From positions 1 through 31,381 of the forward strand of contig DGTU01000171.1 of assembly GCA_002394465.1 (NCBI GenBank): a stretch of 31,381 nucleotides of DNA. The letters are read 5' to 3'. Origin of the DNA: Treponema sp. UBA4328 (GTDB lineage: Bacteria; Spirochaetota; Spirochaetia; Treponematales; Treponemataceae). Numbering within the stretch: position 1 is the stretch's first letter; each line of letters begins with the position of its first letter. The position numbers and the translations under genes were made by a program. The notes under the pieces are model-generated. The model was not told where the DNA came from and did not search any database. It saw nothing but the letters and a program-made list of their open reading frames with translations. Positions 16,659-25,001 of this stretch are shown here, in pieces.

Positions 16659-16687
16659 ATTTTACATCGTATCTCTGCTATATTCAA
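16659..16687 (-). promoter_or_regulatory. Putative promoter of the phoH operon
   Basis: On the minus strand TTGAAT (16687-16682) and TAAAAT (16664-16659) are separated by 17 bases; the -10 box ends eight bases before the GTG of phoH. The two hexamers and spacer length are identical to those before the penicillin-binding protein gene at 27502, which raises confidence in both. Confidence 0.6.
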
Positions 16688-16715
16688 CACAAATCGTAAA
16701 TTCCAAAAACTCACA

Positions 16716-16756
16716 GAACTTGGGAACTAAATCCTAAGGATTTAGTTCCCAAGTTC
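16716..16756 (-). terminator. Hairpin terminator overlapping the lptD stop codon
   Basis: Perfect 19-bp inverted repeat: GAACTTGGGAACTAAATCC (16716-16734) and its complement at 16738-16756, with a three-base loop. On the minus strand the stem begins in the last codons of the lptD-like gene, the loop holds most of the TAG stop, and TGTGAGTTTTTGG follows. The U tract is short and slightly displaced, so it may act as a terminator or as an mRNA 3'-end stabiliser. Confidence 0.7.
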
Positions 16757-19700
16757 CATACTCATCCACAATCTCAGTCTTCATTCCTGCGAGAGGACGC
16801 CATGCAACACTGATTGAAAAATACGGACTGAAATCATAGTAAGGCTTTGTGCCGGATGATACGTACCGTGGTGAAATTTTAAAACTACAGTTTAAATCCC
16901 AGTCATCAAGGTCATGAGTTACGCTAACACTAAGTGATTTCAGCTTGAATCCGGATGACTTTCGCTTTTCTTCATCATCAAACCGGAATGAATCAGCAAG
17001 ATCCGTCAGGAAATTTCTTTCTCCGTTTTTACTGTAATAAAAATCATAGTCTTCTTCAGAGCAGAAATAGCGGTACACAGAAGAGTTCCTTGTTTCAGCA
17101 CTGAAGGAAATATCAATAAAGTCGTTAACCTTGAACGTCAGTTTCGGGATAAATACAAAATAAGTATTTGTAGGCCTTACATAATCATAAACAAAGCTTG
17201 TTGACAGTGACGGAGCCCACGATATTTTATCGCTCATATGCTTGGAAGTTTTTGACGGAGTCGTATATGCAAAACTGAGTGAATACGGCCTGAATTCCTT
17301 TTCGCTGGTTGAAACCCAGCCCTTTTTCCTGCCTGTAACCTCATCGACATCAAATTCATAACCGGTCGTATAACTCATCGTATAGGCAAGCTGTGCTCCA
17401 AAGCCCGACATACTGAATTTAAGTGATTCATGGTACCAGTCTTCAAGGTCATAAATGTAAGACTGGGTGAGTTTAAGTTTGCTGCTGAACAGGTTAAGTG
17501 AGAAGCTTTCCGAAAAATCCTGTTTTACCCAGGTATCATCAGTTGAACTTTTCTGTTTTATTCCCGTAGTGGCAGATAAGGTTGCATACGGAAAGCCGAA
17601 AGAGATCGTTCCAGAGTATGAGTCGACCTGCGGCGGAAGCGTCGTCGTAAGCGTAAGGCTCTGATTATAATTTCCTTCCTTTGCAGCAAGCTTTAAATTA
17701 AGATTGTGTACGGTAAGGCATTCTTCATCAGTAAGGTCTGTAGTAAGGTATTCCCATTCAGCATTTTCAACGTCATCACTTACATATTTTGTGCGGATCA
17801 TCTTGACCGTCGTATTCCAGGTAAGGCTTGTGTCAGAGAAATGCTCCGTATAGTAAAACGGCTTTAGTGTAACGGCATTAACATCCGTAAGGTCAAGTTT
17901 ACGTGCACTATAGTCAGTCTTCTTGACGTTCTGTGCAGCAGATTCCGTATAGCCGCTGTCTGAATCATTTTCCTTTATCTTGATATACGGATGCTCCTGA
18001 TAAACAGGATTAAATGTAAAGGTATCACTCAGGCTGAGAAAGCCGTCCCTGAGACCGAGCGAACTTGTCAGCGTAGCAGGTGCCTTCACCTGATAGTACG
18101 TAGACTGCATGTCACTCCATGAAAAGTCCTCCGGAGTACTTATAGACGAAGAATCATAAGATATCTGCGATGTAAAATCCGGAGAAACGGAATAGCTTAA
18201 TTTGTAGGTAAGACCTGATATTTTCTGGACTGTAAATGAAGGCGTTGCAATTACAGGAAGGGCTGATTCATCAAGAACCTTTTTTTCCTCTTCAATATTT
18301 TCTACCGTAATGCTTACGTCAGTTTTTTTGTCATCACCGGCCGTTTCTTCAGACGGCGCTTCCTCTGTCTTTTTTTCCGAATTATCGAGTATTTCAGGAA
18401 CATTAAGGGTAACTTTTGAAGGAGCTGAAGCAGACGAAGAAGAGGATGCCGGATATTCAAAGATTGTTCCTGAGATTTTCCCACTGATCTTAAACGGAGT
18501 TATCTGTGACGGATAGTAAAAGGAACGTTCAGGAGAAGTTGATGATCCGGTATAACTGGAAATCGTTTTCGTCGAATACTTTATCGAACTTGAGAAGCTT
18601 GAAATTGAAGCCGATGAAATGAAAGGCTTTACGATTTCAGGAACCTTAAATGAATACGAACCAGTTAAAGTCCAGTTAAAATCACCGGTCGTAGTAGCAT
18701 CATCTTCATCAGTATCGGACTGGCCGCCGCTCATCATGTAATCAATCCAGTCCATGGTTTCGGCACGCTGGTTAAAGTCCCAGTCAAAGTAAGGATCAGA
18801 ATATACCGGAAGGCTGAGTTTAAGCGAAAGCGGCGTTGAAATTTCCATTTCAAGATCAGCCTGATAGCGGAACGGCAGTTTGAGCGACATAAAATTGCTC
18901 GAATCCGTTTCAATTTCACCGCTGGAATTATAGGGATAATACAGCCCCGTACCGCTTTCAAATACCGTATTGGAAAAACCGAGCTCAAGATTAACTTTAA
19001 GGGAAGTAAGCGCTGTTCCAGGCTTGAACGCTCCGTCAAATCCCACCATCGTACCAAGATTTGAGTAATAGTCAGCCATAACCTTAAAATAGCTTGAAGT
19101 ATCGCCCGTAAAGTCTTCATCGAGGTTATGAAGCACCAGGCCTTCCCTTACCTGCTCTTTCATTGCCCCGGTTTTCATAAAACTGAAGAAATTGATTTTA
19201 TCATCGTCATCGCTGCTGCTTGATTTTGAAGAAGTATCCGACGGATTCTTTCTTCCGTAGAGATAAGTCGTTGTGTTTACAAAATATCCCGGACGAGCCT
19301 TATAGCCGAAAGCCGGATTGAAAACGAGTTCATCCTTAGGATAATAGAATGCCGGAAACCAGAGCAGCGGAATACGGCCTACATAAAGCGTTGCATTCAG
19401 AAAGGCAAACTCACCTCCAGGAAGAAGCCATATTCTTGAAGCACGAATTTTCCAGTGAGGATCTTCATCATCACAGAATGTAAGTTCGCCGGTTTTGAAT
19501 GCAATGGTTCCGCCGGAGTCGCGTCCAAAAATATCGCTGGCAACAATCAGGGTCGATCCACTCGGAAGATTAATGGCATCGCTTGAAGTCTGAACTGCGC
19601 GTCCGTTGTCAAAGATTCCTTCAAGCGTTGAAGTATTAAAAAGAAGGCTGTCAGCCGTTATGCTTTCGCCGCCGGAACTGCCTGAAGACTGTTCAAGGCT

Positions 19701-19991
19701 TACGTTTCCTTCTGCATAAAGCATGTCATTTGCACGGTTGTAATTTACAGTATCAGCGGTAATGGTTGTCTTTTTGTTTCCGCGGCTCACCGAAATCCTT
19801 ACGTTTCCGGTGAGGACGATAGTATCTGTTCCCTTTTCAGAATCTTTTTTGTATTCGGTTTTCTGCGCAGATTCAATATTTATAACGCTTCTCTCTGAAC
19901 TTTCATCACGCGCAGAAACATTCCGCACGGCAAAAAAAGACAGAACTGCTGCAAAAAAGAGAAACTTTAATGAATGTCCGCCAAAAATCAT
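16734..19991 (-). CDS. lptD: LptD/OstA-like outer membrane beta-barrel protein
   Basis: Large outer-membrane protein (1085 aa). A signal peptide (FLFFAAVLSFFAVRNVSA) precedes an OstA/LptA-like domain (about 40-165: DTIVLTGNVRISVSRGNKKTTITAD, NRANDMLYAEGNVSLEQ), then the LptD core signature (ELTFCDDEDPHWKIRASR, RIPLLWFPAFYYPKDELVFNP) and a long Tyr/Ser-rich strand-alternating region to the C-terminus, typical of a barrel. An acidic, Ser/Glu/Lys-rich stretch encoded around 18250-18450 interrupts the barrel and is probably an extended loop. The start ATG at 19991 overlaps the uvrA stop (ATGA); an in-frame ATG at 20006 is the alternative. In Gram-negatives LptD inserts LPS; treponemes such as T. 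pallidum have no LPS, so the substrate here is open. The stop codon lies in a 19-bp hairpin. Confidence 0.85.
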   Translation of the reverse strand: MIFGGHSLKFLFFAAVLSFFAVRNVSARDESSERSVINIESAQKTEYKKDSEKGTDTIVLTGNVRISVSRGNKKTTITADTVNYNRANDMLYAEGNVSLEQSSGSSGGESITADSLLFNTSTLEGIFDNGRAVQTSSDAINLPSGSTLIVASDIFGRDSGGTIAFKTGELTFCDDEDPHWKIRASRIWLLPGGEFAFLNATLYVGRIPLLWFPAFYYPKDELVFNPAFGYKARPGYFVNTTTYLYGRKNPSDTSSKSSSSDDDDKINFFSFMKTGAMKEQVREGLVLHNLDEDFTGDTSSYFKVMADYYSNLGTMVGFDGAFKPGTALTSLKVNLELGFSNTVFESGTGLYYPYNSSGEIETDSSNFMSLKLPFRYQADLEMEISTPLSLKLSLPVYSDPYFDWDFNQRAETMDWIDYMMSGGQSDTDEDDATTTGDFNWTLTGSYSFKVPEIVKPFISSASISSFSSSIKYSTKTISSYTGSSTSPERSFYYPSQITPFKISGKISGTIFEYPASSSSSASAPSKVTLNVPEILDNSEKKTEEAPSEETAGDDKKTDVSITVENIEEEKKVLDESALPVIATPSFTVQKISGLTYKLSYSVSPDFTSQISYDSSSISTPEDFSWSDMQSTYYQVKAPATLTSSLGLRDGFLSLSDTFTFNPVYQEHPYIKIKENDSDSGYTESAAQNVKKTDYSARKLDLTDVNAVTLKPFYYTEHFSDTSLTWNTTVKMIRTKYVSDDVENAEWEYLTTDLTDEECLTVHNLNLKLAAKEGNYNQSLTLTTTLPPQVDSYSGTISFGFPYATLSATTGIKQKSSTDDTWVKQDFSESFSLNLFSSKLKLTQSYIYDLEDWYHESLKFSMSGFGAQLAYTMSYTTGYEFDVDEVTGRKKGWVSTSEKEFRPYSLSFAYTTPSKTSKHMSDKISWAPSLSTSFVYDYVRPTNTYFVFIPKLTFKVNDFIDISFSAETRNSSVYRYFCSEEDYDFYYSKNGERNFLTDLADSFRFDDEEKRKSSGFKLKSLSVSVTHDLDDWDLNCSFKISPRYVSSGTKPYYDFSPYFSISVAWRPLAGMKTEIVDEYGTWELNP

Positions 19992-22882
19992 CCGTGTTTT
20001 CTGCATTGCTTCAATGTATCTGCAAGAAATTTTCCCGTATAGCTTCCAGTCTGTTCAAAGCGGCCGGCAATCTCTTCCGGCGTTCCGCAATCCACAACCT
20101 GTCCGCCGCGGGTTCCTCCGTCAGGTCCGAGATCTATTATATAATCTGCCTGGGCAATAACATCAAGGTTATGCTCAATCATTATAACTGTATTTCCCTT
20201 GTCTACAAGTTTCTGAATGACTTCCATGAGGATCTTTACGTCCGCAAAATGAAGTCCTGTCGTCGGCTCATCAAGAATATAAAGGGTTTTACCTGTTGAA
20301 GGGCGTGCAAGTTCTGCAGCAAGTTTTACGCGCTGAGCTTCTCCTCCTGAGAGCGTCAGTGCATTCTGTCCGAGCTGAATATATCCGAGCCCGACATCCT
20401 TCATCGTTTCAAGTTTACGCGAAATATGAGGAATTGAACTGAAAAATTCCGCGGCCTCTTCAATGGTCATACTGAGTACGTCAGAAATATTTTTTCCCTT
20501 GTAACGCACATCCAGTGTTTCCTGATTAAAGCGTTTCCCGTGGCAGACGTCACACTGAATGAAAACATCAGGAAGGAAATTCATTTCAATTGTAAGGGTT
20601 CCGGCTCCCTGACACTTTTCACACCGTCCGCCCTTTACGTTAAAGCTGAAACGTCCGGATTTATAGCCGCGTGCCTTTGAATCAGGAAGCGTCGAAAACA
20701 GCTCCCTTATACTGTCGAAAACTCCTGCATAGGTAACAGGATTACTTCTCGGAGTTCTTCCGATCGGAGACTGGTCTATATTGATTACCTTGTCAAAGGC
20801 TTCCGTTCCTTCAATTCCGTCAAAGTCTCCCGTCTTATACGAAGTTTTCATGAGTGCATTTGAAACTGCAGGGTAAAAAATCGTTGAAAGCAGTGTTGAT
20901 TTTCCTGATCCTGATACTCCTGTGAGGCATGTAAATGTTCCTGCCGGAATATCGACGCTTATGTTCTTTAAGTTATGCTCTCTTGCACCCTTTATCTTAA
21001 TGATTTTTCCGTTACCGCTCCGCCGTTTTTCCGGAAGCGGCATATAAAGTGCTCCGCTCAGGTACTGCCCCGTAATGCTTTCAGGAGAATTCATTACCTG
21101 TTCAGGCGTTCCGGAAGCGACAATCTGTCCACCATGAACTCCTGCTCCCGGACCGACATCGACAATCCAGTCTGCAGTCTTTAACGTCTGCTCGTCATGT
21201 TCAACTACGATAACTGTATTTTTAAGATCCCTCAGGTATGTAAGGGTATCAATGAGCCTCTGGTTATCCCGCTGATGAAGTCCTATACTCGGCTCATCAA
21301 GAATATACATTACTCCTGTAAGGCCTGAACCTATCTGGGTTGCGAGACGGATTCTCTGAGCTTCACCGCCGCTCAACGTACCTGCCGAACGTTCAAGCGT
21401 AAGGTAATCAAGTCCGACGTTGCTCAAAAACGACAGCCGCGCATTTATTTCCTTGAGGATCTGGCGTGAAATCAGTTTTTCAGTTTCTGTAAGCTCAAGA
21501 TTCTTAAAGAATTCAATTGATTCTTCAACGCTCAGGGCACAGAGTTCAATGATATTTTTTCCGCCGACGGTAACTCCAAGCGCTTCAGGCCTCAGGCGTT
21601 TTCCATGACAGAGGGAACATTCTGAAACAGACATGAACCTTTCTTCAATCCTGATTTTCTGAGACTCAGCCCATGCTTCATTATGACGCCGTTTCATCTC
21701 GGCAAGTACGCCTATCCACGGTCTGTTGTATTCAGAAAAACCTTCCCCGCTCTGTTTTTTGTAAATCCAGCGGATATTCTTCGTAAGGTCTCCGTACCAG
21801 AAATCATTAAACTGCTTTTCAGTAAGGTCTTTTATCGGAGTATCAAGCGTCCATCCGTTTGCTTCTGCAACGGCAGAAAACATCGAAGCATTCCACTCGC
21901 TGTCAGGATTAAAAAACGGAAGCGCCCCTTCATTAAAGCTCAGGTTTCTGTCAGGAAGGATTTTCGTTTCATCCCATTCCATTTTCTCTCCGAGTCCGGT
22001 ACATTCCGGGCAGGCTCCGAACGGATTGTTAAATGAAAAGAATCTGGGCTGAAGTTCAGGAATTGAAATACCGCAGTCAGGGCATGCATTTTTCTGACTG
22101 AAAAAAACTTCTTCTTCATGCCAGCCGGTTTCAGAATCATCTTCAATACGTCTGAGGACTATAAGGATTCCGCCGGAACTCATAAGTGCCGTTTCAACGC
22201 TCTCAGCAAGTCTTTTGCGGGAATCTTCCCGGAGAACGATTCTGTCTACGACGATTTCGACTGTATGCTTTTTCTGCTTGTCCAGCTTTATGAAATCAGA
22301 AAGTTCTACCATAAGGCCGTCAATTCTCGCACGGGCAAAACCTGCCTGACGGGCATCTTCAATTATTTTTGTGTGTTCGCCTTTTTTCCCGTGTACTACC
22401 GGCGCAAGAAGGGTTATCCTGCTTCCGGTTTCCCATGACATGATTGAACTGATAATCTGGTCTGTACTCTGTTCCTTGATTTCACGTCCGCACTGGGGGC
22501 AGTGTGCGTGTCCCGTTCTTGCAAACAGGAGCCTGTAATAGTCATATATTTCAGTTACGGTTCCGACAGTTGAACGCGGATTATTGTGGGTTGTTTTCTG
22601 TTCGATTGAAATTGCCGGCGACAGGCCTTCGATAAAGTCAACGTCAGGCTTATCCATGCTTCCAAGAAACTGCCTTGCATAGCTTGAAAGGCTTTCCATG
22701 TACCGGCGCTGACCTTCTGCAAAAATCGTATCAAATGCGAGGGAAGATTTACCCGAACCGGACAGTCCCGAAATAACGACAAGCTTGTTGCGCGGTATTT
22801 CCACGCTTATGTTTTTAAGGTTATGCTCACGGGCGCCGCTTATTACGATCTTTTCGCCTTCAACTTCATTAATGTTTTTCAC
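19988..22882 (-). CDS. uvrA: Excinuclease ABC subunit UvrA
   Basis: DNA-damage recognition ATPase of nucleotide excision repair (964 aa). Two ABC modules: Walker A GLSGSGKSS (39-47) and GVSGSGKST in the second half, two signature motifs (TLSGGEAQRIRLA and TLSGGEAQRVKLA), Walker B segments YILDEPSIGLHQRDN and YILDEPTTGLHFADV, and zinc-binding cysteine pairs including CPECTGLG and CEKCQGAGTLT...CDVCHG. Full length. The start is GTG at 22882 with no Shine-Dalgarno, close behind a TATTAT box. It overlaps the lptD-like gene by four bases, the same neighbour order I recall from Treponema pallidum. Divergent from the hydrolase gene at 22933. Confidence 0.97.
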   Translation of the reverse strand: MKNINEVEGEKIVISGAREHNLKNISVEIPRNKLVVISGLSGSGKSSLAFDTIFAEGQRRYMESLSSYARQFLGSMDKPDVDFIEGLSPAISIEQKTTHNNPRSTVGTVTEIYDYYRLLFARTGHAHCPQCGREIKEQSTDQIISSIMSWETGSRITLLAPVVHGKKGEHTKIIEDARQAGFARARIDGLMVELSDFIKLDKQKKHTVEIVVDRIVLREDSRKRLAESVETALMSSGGILIVLRRIEDDSETGWHEEEVFFSQKNACPDCGISIPELQPRFFSFNNPFGACPECTGLGEKMEWDETKILPDRNLSFNEGALPFFNPDSEWNASMFSAVAEANGWTLDTPIKDLTEKQFNDFWYGDLTKNIRWIYKKQSGEGFSEYNRPWIGVLAEMKRRHNEAWAESQKIRIEERFMSVSECSLCHGKRLRPEALGVTVGGKNIIELCALSVEESIEFFKNLELTETEKLISRQILKEINARLSFLSNVGLDYLTLERSAGTLSGGEAQRIRLATQIGSGLTGVMYILDEPSIGLHQRDNQRLIDTLTYLRDLKNTVIVVEHDEQTLKTADWIVDVGPGAGVHGGQIVASGTPEQVMNSPESITGQYLSGALYMPLPEKRRSGNGKIIKIKGAREHNLKNISVDIPAGTFTCLTGVSGSGKSTLLSTIFYPAVSNALMKTSYKTGDFDGIEGTEAFDKVINIDQSPIGRTPRSNPVTYAGVFDSIRELFSTLPDSKARGYKSGRFSFNVKGGRCEKCQGAGTLTIEMNFLPDVFIQCDVCHGKRFNQETLDVRYKGKNISDVLSMTIEEAAEFFSSIPHISRKLETMKDVGLGYIQLGQNALTLSGGEAQRVKLAAELARPSTGKTLYILDEPTTGLHFADVKILMEVIQKLVDKGNTVIMIEHNLDVIAQADYIIDLGPDGGTRGGQVVDCGTPEEIAGRFEQTGSYTGKFLADTLKQCRKHG

Positions 22883-22886
22883 GCTG

Positions 22887-22892
22887 ATAATA
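22887..22892 (-). promoter_or_regulatory. Putative -10 box of uvrA
   Basis: TATTAT on the minus strand, four bases before the uvrA GTG; an overlapping TAGTAT at 22895-22890 lies seven bases before it. No Shine-Dalgarno separates box and start. The -35 is not convincing. The 50-base divergent gap must hold both promoters. I see no SOS (LexA) box that I can recognise. Confidence 0.35.
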
Positions 22893-22916
22893 CTATCAAA
22901 AAAAACGCTTAAATTC

Positions 22917-22922
22917 TATAAT
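22917..22922 (+). promoter_or_regulatory. Putative -10 box of the MBL-fold hydrolase gene
   Basis: Perfect TATAAT ten bases before the ATG at 22933, with no Shine-Dalgarno in between. The -35 (TATCAA at 22894-22899, 17-base spacer) is weak. An out-of-frame ATG at 22926 lies between box and start. The predicted leader is only a few bases. Confidence 0.45.
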
Positions 22923-22932
22923 TTCATGAATT

Positions 22933-23877
22933 ATGGGAATAAATATAAACAAATACATACCTTTGAGCACTCACGTATCATACATTTCGACTTCAACAAA
23001 CATAGGAATAATCGCCTTTCCATGCGGAAAGACAGTTAAGATTTACCTTATCGATTCAGGAAATGATGACGCACAGGCGCAGGACATACTCAAGCTTCTG
23101 TCAAAGCATTATGAATCCTACACAATTGAAGCCGTACTGAACACGCATTCCCATGCCGACCACTGCGGCGGAAACATTTACCTCAGGGAAAAAACAGGCT
23201 GTAAAATCTGGTCGAGCAAGGGAGAAGCTGCCCTCATGGCACATCCCGAAATTGAAACCGGCTTAATCTGGGGCGGAACTCCCGTACATGAAATACGCTC
23301 GGATTACCTCATGGCAAAAGCCTGCGATGCAGACAGAATATTCAAAGGCGAAGAAGAATTCACCATTACGGAAGGCGGAACCCCGATCCGCATCAGCGTC
23401 GTAAATTTAAGCGGACATTACCTTGATCAGACAGGTTTTATCGTAACTGACACCGACGGAAAAAAATCTTTTTTCATGGGAGATGCAATTTCCGGAAGAA
23501 ACGTAATAAGGCGGTACTGGATTCAGTATCTGCTGGATGAACCGCGCACAAAGGAGTCTCTGCTCAAAATCGCAGAAACTCAGGCAGATTTTTACATACC
23601 GGGACACGGTCAATCGGTAAAGGAAATCGAAGGACTTGCAGAACTTAACCTCATTGCAATCATCGAAACCGAAGACATGATTGTTGATGAACTTTCCTGT
23701 CCGAAAACAACGGAAGAAATCCTTAAATCCGTTGCAGACAGGAGTTCCATAACGCTTCACCTTGCAAACTACGTCCTGATAGGCAGCACGCTTAAAAGCT
23801 ACCTGTCAGGCTTATACGAAGCAGGAAAAATTACTTACTTTATTGAGGGGAACCGGCTGCTCTGGAAAAAAATCTAG
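22933..23877 (+). CDS. Metallo-beta-lactamase-fold hydrolase
   Basis: Soluble MBL-fold enzyme (314 aa). The metal ligands are complete: H72xH74xD76H77 in THSHADHCGGN, H162 (LSGHYLDQTG), D184 (MGDAISG) and H225 (PGHGQSV). The C-terminal part (about 235-314) has an added helical region ending in a winged-helix-like stretch (ILKSVADRSSITLHLANYVLIGSTLKSYL is broken here: key parts are SITLHLANYVLIGS and LYEAGKITYF), as in LACTB2-like or glyoxalase-II-like relatives. Substrate cannot be read from sequence. No signal peptide. It starts 50 bases from the divergent uvrA and ends on a CTAG shared with the convergent deoC stop. Confidence 0.88.
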   Translation: MGININKYIPLSTHVSYISTSTNIGIIAFPCGKTVKIYLIDSGNDDAQAQDILKLLSKHYESYTIEAVLNTHSHADHCGGNIYLREKTGCKIWSSKGEAALMAHPEIETGLIWGGTPVHEIRSDYLMAKACDADRIFKGEEEFTITEGGTPIRISVVNLSGHYLDQTGFIVTDTDGKKSFFMGDAISGRNVIRRYWIQYLLDEPRTKESLLKIAETQADFYIPGHGQSVKEIEGLAELNLIAIIETEDMIVDELSCPKTTEEILKSVADRSSITLHLANYVLIGSTLKSYLSGLYEAGKITYFIEGNRLLWKKI

Positions 23878-24554
23878 TCTTTCCAGCCTTCTACAATCTC
23901 AACACCGGCAGAGCATCCAAGCCTTGAAGCACCGGCCTTAATCATTGCAGCAGCATCTTCAGCAGTCCTGATTCCTCCGCTTGCCTTAACGCCCATGTCA
24001 GGTCCGACAGTTTTCCTCATCAGTTCGACAGCATGAACCGTAGCACCGCCAGGTCCGAATCCGGTTGAAGTCTTTACGAAATCTGCACCGGCGCTCTTTG
24101 CCCTTCTGCATACTTCGGCAATTTCATCATCAGTCAGATAGCAGGTTTCAAGAATAACTTTTACCGTAACGGTTCTTGAAGAACCTTCAAATTCCTTGCT
24201 CGCACAGACAACGGTTTCAATCTCATCTTCTACTTCATCAAAGTCACCGTCTTTTACAAGGCCGAGGTTTATGACCATGTCAATTTCATCAGCGCCTTCA
24301 TCAACGGCAATGCTTGCCTGACCGGCCTTATCATCAATCGAAACTGCTCCGAGAGGGAAACCTATGACGGTACAAACCCTTACTCCGCTTCCGTTAAGAA
24401 GTTCAGAAGCAAGCGGAACATAATAAGGATTTACGCATACGCTGGCAAAGCCGTATTTTTTTGCCTCCGCACACAGTTTTTCAATATCCTTTTCGCCTGC
24501 ACAGGCACTGAGGCATGTGTGGTCTATCATTGAAGCAATTTCATTCCTGGTCAT
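23874..24554 (-). CDS. deoC: Deoxyribose-phosphate aldolase
   Basis: Class I aldolase that splits 2-deoxyribose 5-phosphate into acetaldehyde and glyceraldehyde 3-phosphate (226 aa), in deoxynucleoside catabolism. The Schiff-base lysine is K161 in FVKTSTGFGPGGAT; the supporting D92 (EIDMVINLG) and K190 (GVKASGGIRT) are present. The start at 24554 (MTRNEIASMI) is chosen because GGAGGG lies five bases upstream; an ATG at 24566 would place the ribosome site inside the gene. A TATAAT box at 24585-24580 gives a leader of about 19 bases, so this gene is conventionally leadered. It stands alone, not beside deoA/deoB/cdd, and its stop shares CTAG with the convergent MBL gene. Confidence 0.96.
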   Translation of the reverse strand: MTRNEIASMIDHTCLSACAGEKDIEKLCAEAKKYGFASVCVNPYYVPLASELLNGSGVRVCTVIGFPLGAVSIDDKAGQASIAVDEGADEIDMVINLGLVKDGDFDEVEDEIETVVCASKEFEGSSRTVTVKVILETCYLTDDEIAEVCRRAKSAGADFVKTSTGFGPGGATVHAVELMRKTVGPDMGVKASGGIRTAEDAAAMIKAGASRLGCSAGVEIVEGWKD

Positions 24555-24579
24555 AACGCCCTCCATAATCTTTCAGACA

Positions 24580-24608
24580 ATTATATACAAATTCTCCGGC
24601 AAATTAAA
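24580..24608 (-). promoter_or_regulatory. Putative promoter of deoC
   Basis: On the minus strand TTTAAT (24608-24603) and TATAAT (24585-24580) with a 17-base spacer. The box ends 25 bases before the ATG, leaving room for a leader with the GGAGGG ribosome-binding site. It contrasts with the no-leader promoters elsewhere in the window. Confidence 0.5.
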
Positions 24609-24695
24609 GTAAAAAAAACACAGGCTATATGTTAGCAATATGCAATTCGTATTACTGAGTGTTGCTTTACAGTTAAAGTGATGTTAAATTAGTAG

Positions 24696-24714
24696 TATAT
24701 TAATCCTAAAGGGG
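24696..24714 (+). promoter_or_regulatory. Putative -10 box and ribosome-binding site of the ferredoxin gene
   Basis: TATATT (24696-24701) with a weak TTAAAG at 24673-24678 (17-base spacer), then AAAGGGG (24708-24714) eight bases before the ATG at 24723. The Shine-Dalgarno is clear; the promoter hexamers are moderate. Confidence 0.45.
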
Positions 24715-24722
24715 TACTTATT

Positions 24723-24896
24723 ATGGCTTATAAAATTGACGCTAGTGTATGCGTAAACTGCGGAACATGTGAACCGGACTGCCCGGCTGGAGCAATCTCT
24801 GAAAATAACGGACACAGGGAAATTGATGCTTCTAAATGCCTCAGCTGCGGAACATGCGCTTCTGAATGCCCGGCTTCTGCTATCAGCGAAGAGTAA
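24723..24896 (+). CDS. 2[4Fe-4S] ferredoxin
   Basis: Small clostridial-type ferredoxin (57 aa), a low-potential electron carrier in anaerobic metabolism. It has two symmetric CxxCxxCxxxCP motifs: C10, C13, C16, C20 and C39, C42, C45, C49, each followed by Pro, in two half-repeats (YKIDASVCVNCGTCEPDCPAGAI compared with EIDASKCLSCGTCASECPASAI, quoted in part: DASVCVNCGTC and DASKCLSCGTC). Start ATG follows AAAGGGG by eight bases. Monocistronic: a strong terminator follows at 24934-24975. No oxidoreductase gene is adjacent, so the partner (for example pyruvate:ferredoxin oxidoreductase or hydrogenase) is unknown. It implies an anaerobic host. Confidence 0.96.
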   Translation: MAYKIDASVCVNCGTCEPDCPAGAISENNGHREIDASKCLSCGTCASECPASAISEE

Positions 24897-24933
24897 TTAA
24901 TTATTCTTTGCAAGGCATTCACAGTGTTTTGGA

Positions 24934-24975
24934 ACAGGCTTAAAACCTTTATGGTTTTCAAGTCTGTTTTTTTTT
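24934..24975 (+). terminator. Intrinsic terminator after the ferredoxin gene
   Basis: Stem ACAGGCTTAAAACC (24934-24947), loop TTTAT, and GGTTTT-C-AAGTCTGT (24953-24967) with one bulged C and one G-U pair, followed by a run of nine T (24967-24975). A strong rho-independent terminator; its T tract runs into the promoter region of the next gene. Confidence 0.85.
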
Positions 24976-24987
24976 GCTTCTTTGCGC

Positions 24988-24993
24988 TATAAT
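24988..24993 (+). promoter_or_regulatory. Putative -10 box of the small membrane protein gene
   Basis: Perfect TATAAT eight bases before the ATG at 25002. No Shine-Dalgarno is present (the spacer is CCGTTAAT). It lies just after the ferredoxin terminator, so a new transcript must start here. No good -35 is visible, the upstream DNA being the terminator T tract. Confidence 0.5.
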
Positions 24994-25001
24994 CCGTTAA
25001 T

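Noticed and set aside
16734..19991. Presence of lptD taken as proof of LPS
   Set aside because: LptD-like proteins occur in treponemes without LPS, and no lipid A or other Lpt gene is in the window.
19762..20160. 132-residue open frame on the plus strand
   Set aside because: Antisense to the lptD/uvrA junction, both of which are clearly coding on the other strand.
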